Shown in pieces: positions 1 to 6,000 of a stretch of 7,284 bases of DNA. A program made the translations under genes and the position numbers. The stretch lies in assembly GCA_019237515.1 (NCBI GenBank), contig JAFAGX010000141.1:1-7284 (forward strand), read 5' to 3'. Within the stretch, counting starts at the first letter, position 1. Every line of letters begins with the position of its first letter. Source of the stretch: Acidobacteriaceae bacterium. GTDB taxonomy: Bacteria > Acidobacteriota > Terriglobia > Terriglobales > SbA1. The notes below the pieces were generated by a model. That model made no database searches, was not told the origin of the DNA, and saw only the letters and a list, made by a program, of their open reading frames with translations.

Positions 1-393
1 CCGTACTGTGATTCCGTAATTCGTGACATCAATCGGAAGTTGGGAAGCGGCCTGAGTTTCTCGTGACTGCGTGAGAATAAAATCGGTGTTGGGATCGGTT
101 TTTTGATCGAAGTCCACAATCAGGCTGGTGGTCGAGTTGCCTGTTGCATTGAGCGAGTACATGTAATTTTCGTTGTCCACGCCATTCATCTGCTGTTCGA
201 TGGGCGTGGCAACTGCCTGCTCGAGGGTTTGCGCATCCGCGCCGACATAGGTGGCCAGTACTTGAATTTCGGGTGGCGTGATATTGGGAAACTGCGCAAC
301 GGGTAAACTGAGGATTGTCAGCGTACCGACCAGCACCATGACAATCGAGATCACCATGGCGACGATTGGCCGGTTAATGAAAAATTTCGACAT
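1..393 (-). CDS. RND efflux permease, HAE1/AcrB type (N-terminal part only)
   Basis: Inner-membrane pump subunit of a tripartite resistance-nodulation-division exporter, which uses the proton gradient to drive drugs or other small molecules out of the periplasm. Only the first 131 codons are in the window; the gene continues past base 1 and no stop is seen. The frame begins MSKFFINRP, the usual amphipathic start of this family (F-x-x-RP), followed by transmembrane helix 1 (about residues 10-30), then LPVAQFPNITPPEIQV and TPIEQQMNGVDN, which match the beginning of the porter (PN1) domain of AcrB-like pumps. The start ATG lies 6 bases after the stop of the adaptor gene, with an AAGGA ribosome site inside the last adaptor codons, so the two are co-transcribed and probably translationally coupled. 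The family is secure; the substrate cannot be told from this fragment. Resistance pump and general solvent/toxin exporter are both possible. Confidence 0.93.
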   Translation of the reverse strand, partial: MSKFFINRPIVAMVISIVMVLVGTLTILSLPVAQFPNITPPEIQVLATYVGADAQTLEQAVATPIEQQMNGVDNENYMYSLNATGNSTTSLIVDFDQKTDPNTDFILTQSRETQAASQLPIDVTNYGITVR

Positions 394-399
394 GGTGTA

Positions 400-1605
400 T
401 CAATCCTTGGGCTGTGCTTCGAATAATGTCGGCTTTACCGTTGCGCCCGTGCGTACTTTCTGAACTCCCTCGGCTACAACTCTCTCACCAGGGTTCAGGC
501 CCTCGGCAATGATCCAGCGACTACCGACCCGATCTCCTACGGTCACCGTGCGAACGGTTACCTTGTTATCGCCGTCCACCACGGCAACCTGGTAACCGCC
601 CTGGAGTTCGGAAACAGCGCGTTGAGGAACGAGCAGTGCGCCTTGGTGCGTCTGGACTACGAAACGAACTCTGGCGTATCCACCGGGTCTCAGAATGTTA
701 TTGGGATTCGGGAACAGTCCGGCAATCCGAATTGCACCCGTGCTCTCATTGACCTGGCGGTCACCGAAGTAGAACGTCCCGTCATGTGGGTAGGTCGAAC
801 CGTCCGCCAGGATGAGCTGCAGCCGCAATTTTTTGTCGGCCTCCAGGCGACTCTGGTCCGTTGGGAAGCGTTTTCGCCACCCAAGATACTGAGGTTCACT
901 CACCGTGAAATACACTTTGATCGGGTTCACGGTAGAAACCGAAGTGACGACCCCGCTGCCTGGAGTAACCAAAGCCCCGACTTGTAACTGCGCTTGACCG
1001 GCGATCCCGTCGATCGGCGCCACAAGCCGCGTGAACTCGAGATTAATCTTCGCCGTTTCAACTGACGCGTCGTAAGTCTTGATCTGGGCCTTGGCAGTCT
1101 CAATCGTAGCCAGGGCCGCAAGATTGTTCTGGACGGAGTTGTCGAGGTCCTGCTGGCTGGCCGCTTGCTCTTTCGCTAACGGCGTGTAGCGCTCTACATC
1201 GAGTTCGGTTCGGCGTTGCACAGCCTGCGCATTTGCGAGCGCAGCTTTGGCCTGGGCCAACTGTCCTTGCGCCTGGTCCAGCGCTGCTTGAAAAGGACGC
1301 GGATCGATCTGAAATAAAAGCTGGCCTTGTTTGACAAACGCACCTTCCTGGTACCCCTGCTTCAACAGGTAACCTGTAACCTGCGCCCGAACGTCGGCGT
1401 TCACCAAGCCATCGAGCGTGCCGATCCATTCGCCGTAGATCGGAACATCTTCCTGCTGAACTTGCACGACGGCAACAGTCGGCGAGGGAACTTGCTGAGA
1501 TCCCAAAGCATGCTTGGAGGGACGGACCGCACCAATAATCAGACCAAGCACAACCAGGCAAGCCATTCCAGCGACGATGCGCTTGTACGTCAAGACGTGT
1601 GCCAT
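400..1605 (-). CDS. RND efflux periplasmic adaptor (membrane fusion protein)
   Basis: Periplasmic adaptor (AcrA/MexA-like, HlyD superfamily) that links the inner-membrane pump to an outer-membrane channel. The 401 residues have the standard order: one N-terminal hydrophobic segment (about 11-27), the first half of the lipoyl/barrel-sandwich domain (about 68-102, with VTGYLLKQGYQEGAFVKQGQ and LLFQIDPRPF), an Ala/Gln-rich alpha-hairpin (about 103-189), the second lipoyl half (VAPIDGIAGQAQLQVGALV, 195-213), a beta-barrel (about 228-318, NPIKVYFTVSE) and the membrane-proximal domain (about 320-395). The length is normal. C16 lies inside the hydrophobic segment without a clear lipobox, so the protein is probably held by an uncleaved helix and not by a lipid. 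The ATG is preceded by AGAGG six bases upstream and an in-frame TAA lies just before it, which fixes the start. It is the first gene of an adaptor-permease operon; no outer-membrane factor or regulator gene is visible beside it. Confidence 0.96.
   Translation of the reverse strand: MAHVLTYKRIVAGMACLVVLGLIIGAVRPSKHALGSQQVPSPTVAVVQVQQEDVPIYGEWIGTLDGLVNADVRAQVTGYLLKQGYQEGAFVKQGQLLFQIDPRPFQAALDQAQGQLAQAKAALANAQAVQRRTELDVERYTPLAKEQAASQQDLDNSVQNNLAALATIETAKAQIKTYDASVETAKINLEFTRLVAPIDGIAGQAQLQVGALVTPGSGVVTSVSTVNPIKVYFTVSEPQYLGWRKRFPTDQSRLEADKKLRLQLILADGSTYPHDGTFYFGDRQVNESTGAIRIAGLFPNPNNILRPGGYARVRFVVQTHQGALLVPQRAVSELQGGYQVAVVDGDNKVTVRTVTVGDRVGSRWIIAEGLNPGERVVAEGVQKVRTGATVKPTLFEAQPKD
404..408 (-). 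promoter_or_regulatory. Ribosome binding site of the RND permease inside the adaptor gene
   Basis: AAGGA on the minus strand, ten bases before the permease ATG and overlapping the last codons of the adaptor. This arrangement supports coupled translation of adaptor and permease and supports the chosen permease start. Confidence 0.6.
1495..1536 (-). repeat. Direct repeat copy A, inside the adaptor membrane-anchor region
   Basis: This stretch encodes about residues 24-37 of the adaptor (IGAVRPSKHALGSQ). It matches bases 1615-1656 at 33 of 42 positions by hand count, without gaps, at an offset of exactly 120 bases. The best conserved blocks are CCTCCAAGCAT and GGATCTCAG on the minus strand. It is the functional, coding copy. 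Confidence 0.6.
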
Positions 1606-1614
1606 GTTTTACCT

Positions 1615-1656
1615 CTGAGATCCTTAAGGATGCTTGGAGGTGTGAACCGATCCAAT
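1615..1656 (-). repeat. Direct repeat copy B, decayed copy of the adaptor anchor region in its 5' leader
   Basis: Non-coding counterpart of 1495-1536. Read in the adaptor frame it gives IGSVHTSKHP, a stop, then GSQR and a second stop just before the real ATG, compared with IGAVRPSKHALGSQQ in the gene. The offset of 120 bases is a multiple of three, as expected if a 5' piece of the gene was duplicated in tandem and the upstream copy then decayed. Copy B now supplies part of the leader and the edge of the ribosome site, and contains the perfect 12-bp palindrome ATCCTTAAGGAT at 1620-1631. Further upstream the resemblance is weak and I do not extend it. Confidence 0.55.
1620..1631. promoter_or_regulatory. 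12-bp perfect palindrome in the efflux operon leader
   Basis: ATCCTTAAGGAT, ending 15 bases before the adaptor ATG. A repressor operator for the efflux operon is possible because of its position, but such operators are often longer, no regulator gene is adjacent, and a 12-bp palindrome can occur by chance. The palindrome is absent from the otherwise similar coding copy at 1495-1536. Confidence 0.25.
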
Positions 1657-1865
1657 ATTTAATACCGAGACCGACGAAGAAGCGTGCCGTTTATTGCGAG
1701 ATAACGCTTCGGGATCCTGCTCATAGCTGTCTCCGGCAGTTCGGCCTTGACACTGCATTAAGCCAGAGGCGCGCACACGAGTCTATTGGACGAAAGTATC
1801 GGTAGGACCAAGATATGAGCTGGAGATACGCGCTGCCGCGGGCACTAAGTCTTCAGCCGGTCAGA

Positions 1866-1888
1866 GGTTGCGCATTGCCGGTGCAACC
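1866..1888. repeat. Inverted repeat GGTTGC/GCAACC
   Basis: Six-base arms GGTTGC (1866-1871) and GCAACC (1883-1888) around an 11-base loop, flanked more widely by AGAGG (1863-1867) and CCTCT (1896-1900). A competing short hairpin CCGGT-GCA-ACCGG occupies 1878-1890. No U-run follows, so it is not a typical terminator. Its role is unknown. Confidence 0.35.
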
Positions 1889-1917
1889 GGGCGCGCCTCT
1901 CCCGCACGCATACAAGC

Positions 1918-1952
1918 GGCTCCCGCAAATGTCCGCTAAAAAGGCGGGAGCC
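1918..1952. repeat. Inverted repeat GGCTCCCGC/GCGGGAGCC
   Basis: Perfect nine-base arms at 1918-1926 and 1944-1952 separated by 17 bases. The right arm overlaps the left arm of the palindrome at 1950-1970 by three bases, so the full structures cannot form together. It probably belongs to the same extragenic repeat or terminator structure. Confidence 0.4.
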
Positions 1953-1970
1953 CGGGCTTGAAGCCCGGGC
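1938..1970 (-). terminator. Possible intrinsic terminator or REP-like palindrome
   Basis: Perfect ten-base arms GCCCGGGCTT (1950-1959) and AAGCCCGGGC (1961-1970) around one central base form a very GC-rich hairpin. On the minus strand a run of five T (1942-1938) follows after seven intervening bases. It lies 48 bases after the stop of the exported-protein gene, a fitting place to end that transcript, although the gap before the T-run is longer than ideal. GC-rich palindromes of this type are, to my knowledge, common dispersed extragenic elements in acidobacterial genomes, so a repeat element that also terminates is the best reading. Confidence 0.45.
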
Positions 1971-2017
1971 CGGAGTGGTAGGAATAATGGCGGGAAAGTG
2001 AGGTGGGAACTTGGGGT

Positions 2018-2638
2018 TTAATTTGTTTGGCGCATCTGACCATCCGATATAGCGTGAGATTGCGGACCGGGTTTGCGCTCGGCCGCAGTTAGCTCCTGCG
2101 CAGCAGTTTGGCAATCGGACTCTAAAGCTGAAAATGAATCTTCGGTAGTTCGATTTAACTTAGAACGGGACTCATCAATCTCCAGCGAGACGATTCGGCG
2201 CAGTTCGCGGTCGCCCGTTTCGGACCCTGTCGTTACCGAGTACTTGCCGAGTCGGCGGCCAGGAATCGGTACTCCCGGCGATCCAACCATGCTGATCGAG
2301 TACGCGCGCACATCGCTCCAGAATTCAGTTTGAGCAGAAACTCTAACTTTTCTGACCGCCGTCAGTTGTTGCGCGTAGTCAACTGCCGCGCGCGAGTACT
2401 GCTGGCATTGCCGGTCGGTCAGCGATCCTTCGTGGACGTGGGCAAAATATTCTGCGTAAGCGAAATTGACAGCACTGTCTGCGAATTCGTCCACCATCCG
2501 CCAGTAATTCTCGTTACCGTGTTGGAGTTGGGCAGCGGGCGCTGGATGCGCTACCTGTGTCTGTGCCCCGGCTAGTAGCGACGCAGTCACGATTAACAGC
2601 ATCTTCAAAAATCCATCGATCATCGATCTGAAACTCAT
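2018..2638 (-). CDS. Exported protein of unknown function (206 aa)
   Basis: I do not recognise a family. The frame is open upstream to a TTG at 2851, but the ATG at 2638 is the better start: it begins a clear Sec signal peptide (MSFRSMIDGFLK, hydrophobic core MLLIVTASLLAGA, likely cleavage after AGA, AQT or QVA), has a GCAGG ribosome site nine bases before it, and avoids a 195-base overlap with the small gene upstream. The mature part is predicted periplasmic or secreted. It is rich in Ala, Gln, Ser, Glu and Arg, mostly helical in character, with aromatic-rich NYWRMVDEFADSAVNFAYAEYFAH (about 44-67, written here in two halves of one helix: NYWRMVDEFADS and AVNFAYAEYFAH) and a Gly/Pro break SPGVPIPGRR (120-129). 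It has two cysteines, C78 and C176, which could form a disulfide. It lies 47 bases after the small gene and is probably co-transcribed with it from the candidate sigma-54 promoter at 2922-2938. Confidence 0.72.
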   Translation of the reverse strand: MSFRSMIDGFLKMLLIVTASLLAGAQTQVAHPAPAAQLQHGNENYWRMVDEFADSAVNFAYAEYFAHVHEGSLTDRQCQQYSRAAVDYAQQLTAVRKVRVSAQTEFWSDVRAYSISMVGSPGVPIPGRRLGKYSVTTGSETGDRELRRIVSLEIDESRSKLNRTTEDSFSALESDCQTAAQELTAAERKPGPQSHAISDGQMRQTN

Positions 2639-2685
2639 GACATTTTGCCTGCTTGAATTCTTGTTCTCTGCCGCATCGGCCAGCA

Positions 2686-2880
2686 TTAGGCGACTCGGCC
2701 TCCTGGAACTACTTCCAGGCTCAATGTCGTGGCCCAGAACGATCCAAGGGATGTTGAAACGGATTCCTGGACCAGATAAAGGGCCCTTCCTGAAATGAGG
2801 TTGATCTGCTCCCAACGTTGCTGTCGTTGAGGCGGTCTCGGGTTGCGCCAAACAATCTGTAAAGTTTCCGATTCAGTCAT
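2686..2880 (-). CDS. Small uncharacterised protein (64 aa)
   Basis: I do not recognise a family. It is likely a real gene: the ATG has a strong AAGGAG ribosome site seven bases upstream, the codon choice looks ordinary, and it is the first open frame after the candidate sigma-54 promoter. The sequence begins MTESETLQIVWRNP, continues with a basic Pro/Gln/Arg segment (PRPPQRQQRWEQ, about 14-25), then alternating hydrophobic stretches (INLISGRALYLVQESVS and SFWATTLSLEVVP) that look like beta strands. It has three Trp, no Cys, no signal peptide and no convincing membrane helix, so a small cytoplasmic beta-rich protein is likely. It lies directly downstream of the sigma-54 activator gene and upstream of the exported-protein gene, and may be part of the response the activator controls. 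Confidence 0.68.
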   Translation of the reverse strand: MTESETLQIVWRNPRPPQRQQRWEQINLISGRALYLVQESVSTSLGSFWATTLSLEVVPGGRVA

Positions 2881-2887
2881 CGTCGTT

Positions 2888-2893
2888 CTCCTT
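2888..2893 (-). promoter_or_regulatory. Strong Shine-Dalgarno of the 64-aa gene
   Basis: AAGGAG on the minus strand, seven bases before the ATG at 2880. It is the best ribosome site in the window and is the main reason for preferring this small gene over the overlapping TTG-started extension of the exported protein. Confidence 0.7.
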
Positions 2894-2921
2894 CTTGCCG
2901 AACATCAACGCAAGAGGAGAA

Positions 2922-2938
2922 TGCAAGCGGCCCTCCAA
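2922..2938 (-). promoter_or_regulatory. Candidate sigma-54 (-24/-12) promoter
   Basis: The minus strand reads TTGGAGGGCCGCTTGCA. It has the invariant GG and GC dinucleotides exactly ten bases apart, a -12 box TTGCA that agrees fully with the consensus (TTGGCACG-N4-TTGCW), and TTGG plus one further G in the -24 box; the CAC of the -24 box is not conserved. Transcription would start near 2911, giving a leader of about 30 bases that contains the AAGGAG site of the 64-aa gene. The neighbouring upstream gene encodes a sigma-54 activator, which raises the likelihood. A GG-N10-GC match alone is common, so this is a prediction. Confidence 0.55.
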
Positions 2939-2988
2939 TCCGGAAATGGCTCAAAGGAAAGAAAGTCGGCAGAGGACGTGCGATGCCA

Positions 2989-3016
2989 TGCTCAGCAAAA
3001 TGACGAATGTTGAGCA
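2989..3016. promoter_or_regulatory. Candidate activator enhancer site (UAS) of the sigma-54 promoter
   Basis: Inverted repeat with arms TGCTCAGCA (2989-2997) and TGTTGAGCA (3008-3016), matching at 8 of 9 positions and separated by ten bases. Its centre lies about 90 bases upstream of the expected start point of the candidate promoter at 2922-2938, the usual distance for enhancer sites of NtrC/NifA-type activators. The centre-to-centre spacing of the arms, 19 bases, is near two helical turns. No T-run follows on the minus strand, so it is not a convincing terminator of the activator gene. The natural binder would be the Fis-type domain of the protein encoded at 3090-7160. Confidence 0.45.
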
Positions 3017-3025
3017 GGAGGCAAA

Positions 3026-3036
3026 CGGGCTGCCCG
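3026..3036. repeat. Short palindrome CGGGC-T-GCCCG
   Basis: Five-base arms around a single central base, 10 bases beyond the candidate enhancer and 54 bases after the activator stop. It could be a second protein site or a small part of a transcript end, but it is short and GC-rich and may be chance. Confidence 0.2.
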
Positions 3037-3089
3037 AATAAGGGCGATATCTCGAGGAGGAGAAAGATAGGGTAATTGGCTACGAATAT

Positions 3090-6000
3090 TTACGGGGTGG
3101 GCCGCTTCTGCCCGTACTTATCAATGCCTAGCCGCCGGATCTTCGATTCCAGCGTCTGGCGGGGTATGCCGAGTTTCGCGGCTGCTCCGGAAGGTCCGGA
3201 AATTCGTCCATGAGTCTCGGCAAGAGCCGCTTCGATCGTTTCTACTTCACGATCCAGGAGTGCTGAACGGCCTTCGTGTAGCGTGGAGTCGGCTGATTCG
3301 CGTAACAACCAGCTGTCATCAACAACGAAGGTGTCGCTTTCACTAAGGATGACTGCACGCTCCACTACGTTCTGCAATTCACGAATATTGCCGGGCCAAC
3401 GGTATCCTTTGAACTGCTCCATGGTCTGCTTGCCGATGTGACGAATCTTTTTGCCGGCCCCTTTGGCGAAACGCCCGACGAAGTACTCCACCAGCAGGGG
3501 AATAGCATCGGCTCGCTCGCGCAGCGGCGGAACAGCAATGGGAAATACGTTCAATCTGTAGAAAAGATCCTGGCGGAAAGTTCCGGCCGCCACCGCCGCC
3601 GGCAAGTCACGATTCGTTGCTGCGATCAGACGGACATCTACCGAGATGGGGTGATTACTTCCCACCCGCTCAAATTCCTTCTCTTGCAATACGCGCAGAA
3701 GCGCGATTTGCGTTTCCATCGGAAGTTCGCCGATTTCATCCAGAAAGAGCGTACCGCCATTCGCAGCTTCAAACCTTCCTACTCGACGTTGCAGAGCGCC
3801 GGTGAAAGCACCTTTTTCGTGTCCGAAAAGCTCGGAAGCAATTAACGATTGCGGAATCGCCGCGCAGTTCACGCGAATGAAGGCTCGGTTCGCGCGTTTC
3901 GACCTCTGATGCAGCGCACGCGCAATCAGTTCCTTACCGGTTCCGGTTTCACCCAGAACGAGGACTGTCGAATCGGACGGCGCGACCTTCTCCACGTTTT
4001 TTAGCAGCTGGCGTACGGGGCCCGAAGAACCAACTATTTCCTCAAACATCGAAGAGCGATCGATCTCTTCCCTGAGTACGAGGTTCTCGTTCCGGAGTCG
4101 CTCTTCCGTTTTCTTGCGGTCGTCGATGTCGGTTGAGGTAACGTACCAGCGGATTGTTTGGCCGTGCTCGTCTTTAAGCGGCTCGTATAGAATCAGTTGC
4201 CACCGATATTGCCCACTCTTGAACAACAGGCGCATTTCCGAGTCGAACGGAATTCCCTTCGAGAGTCCTGCGCTACGCTCGTCGGCAACGCGATCCAGAT
4301 CATCAGGATGGCAAATCCGTGTTACGAATCCTGCACCTTTCACCTCGTCGATTGTGAGTCCGGAATTCTCCAGCGCAACCCGGTTTGCATAGAGTGTCGT
4401 GCCATCCGGCGCCACCACCACGATCGGTTGGCGAATCGTATCGGTGATCGTGCGAAGGTCTTCCTCACTTTTCCGTAGCTGTTGCTCGGCGCGCTTTCGG
4501 TCATCGATGTCGGTTGCCGTAGAGTACCAGCGGATGAGCTGACCAGATTCGTCCTTCAGCGGGTTGTATTGCATGAGCTGCCAGCGATACTGCCCGCTCT
4601 TGAACAGAGCGCGAAACTCCAACTCAAATGGCTCCCCACGCAAAAGCCTCTCTCGACGCTCGTCTCGCAGGCGGCCGAGGTCGTCGGGATGAACGACCCG
4701 GGCCCAAAAACCTTGTTCGTCTAGTTGGTCCATCGTGAATCCGGTGAGATCCAGAGCCACCTGGTTCACGTAGAGTGTCGTCCCATCTGGCGCCAGGACC
4801 ACAATGGGTTGGGGAATATTATCCGTGATGGTGCGAAGGTCCGCCTCACTTTGCCGCAGCTTGTGCATGAGTTGCTCTTGGTCGGTGACATCTATCGCCG
4901 TGCCGACAAAGCTTGCCCCATCGGTACCCGGAACCCCTACGCACCGTACATAACGGATCTGCCCATCTGCCCGCACAATTCGCTTCGTGTACTCGAACCC
5001 GAGATGGTCGGCCAACATCTTCTGAATTCCTTGCCGCATGAACTCACGATCTTCCGGGTGCACGAGATTCAGATATTCCTCTACGCTTGGCGGTTTGCCG
5101 CTCGGATCAAGGCCGTGAATCTGAAACAACTCACGAGACCAGTAAGTGAATCCAGCAGCGCTGAATGTCCAGCTACCCGTATGAGCAAGGCGCTGCCCTT
5201 CGCTAAGATAAAACTGGGTCCGCTGCAAGGCCTGCTCGGCGCGTTTCCGGTCGTCGATGTCGAACCCAGCTACATACCATCGATCGATTCTTCCCTGCTC
5301 ATCGAGCATTGGACTATAGCGGTTCAGCTGCCAGCGATATTGGCCGTCTTTGCGTAGGAGACGTTGCTCACGCTCGAATGGTACAGAGTGCGTGAGCGCC
5401 AGCCGGCGCTCCTCCAGGTTCCTTTCCAGATTCTCCGGGTGGTAGAAACGATCGTGATAGTCCCCTCTGTGGAAGTCTTCCAGAGTGGCACCGGTGTAAT
5501 CCCTTGCCCCTTGATTCAGATACAGCCCGGATCCATCGGCTCGCAACACGCCGATCATGGCGGGGATGGCGTTGATCATCAGGCTCAGGTTGCGCTCGCT
5601 TGCCCGCAGGGCGTCTTCAGCTTTCTTGCGGTCATCGATGTCGGTTAGCAGGAAATACCACGCGCTTATCTGACCTTCCGCATTTCGTACGGGGCGGCCA
5701 CGAGACTGGAACCATCGGTAAACACCATCAGCACGCCGGCAACGCAGCTCAACATCACAAATCTGGCCAGTTTCGAACGATCCTCGAAGCGTTTCGAGTA
5801 CGCGTGGAAGGTCGTCAGGATGACAGACATCGCTTCGCGTCCAGTCTTTCACTTCCTCAATTGTTTGGCCGAAATACTCCAGGATCTGCTGGTTAACAAA
5901 CTCTACCTCGCCCGCTGGGCTCATCGTGTGGACGAACCCGGGAATGTTATTGGTAATCGTGCGAAAATCGGCCTCGCTCTGCAGCAGCTTCTGCTCGGCG

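Larger units (their letters stand above)
1657..2017. other. Intergenic region between the exported-protein gene and the efflux operon
   Basis: About 360 bases without a supportable gene. It should hold the promoter of the efflux operon, but I see no convincing -35/-10 or -24/-12 pair on the minus strand. An AT-rich patch (TATTAAATATTGG on the minus strand, around 1652-1665) could supply a -10 element. The half nearer the exported-protein gene (1860-1975) is dense in inverted repeats, listed separately. Confidence 0.6.

Noticed and set aside
1100..1561. 153-codon minus-strand frame overlapping the adaptor
   Set aside because: Out-of-frame shadow of the adaptor gene, with a low-complexity Arg/Ser/Ala/Cys-rich translation and no family resemblance.
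1672..1688. Sigma-54-like element upstream of the efflux operon (GGCACG followed by CTTC and TTCG on the minus strand)
   Set aside because: The -24 half is good, but the invariant GC of the -12 box reads CG, so it does not qualify. Chance resemblance is the simpler view.
1747..1752. TTGACA hexamer on the plus strand
   Set aside because: No -10 box at 16-18 bases and no plus-strand gene downstream.
1845..2114. 89-codon minus-strand frame across the end of the exported-protein gene and the hairpin region
   Set aside because: Overlaps the exported-protein gene in another frame, runs through GC-rich palindromes, and has no clear ribosome site or recognisable sequence.
2639..2851. N-terminal extension of the exported protein starting at TTG 2851
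   Set aside because: It would overlap the 64-aa gene by most of its length, has no good ribosome site, and would bury the signal peptide 70 residues inside the protein.
2989..3036. Reading the inverted repeats after the activator gene as its transcription terminator
   Set aside because: Neither repeat is followed by a T-run on the minus strand, and the larger one has a ten-base loop with an AT-containing stem. Position relative to the -24/-12 element fits an enhancer better, though a weak role in termination is not excluded.
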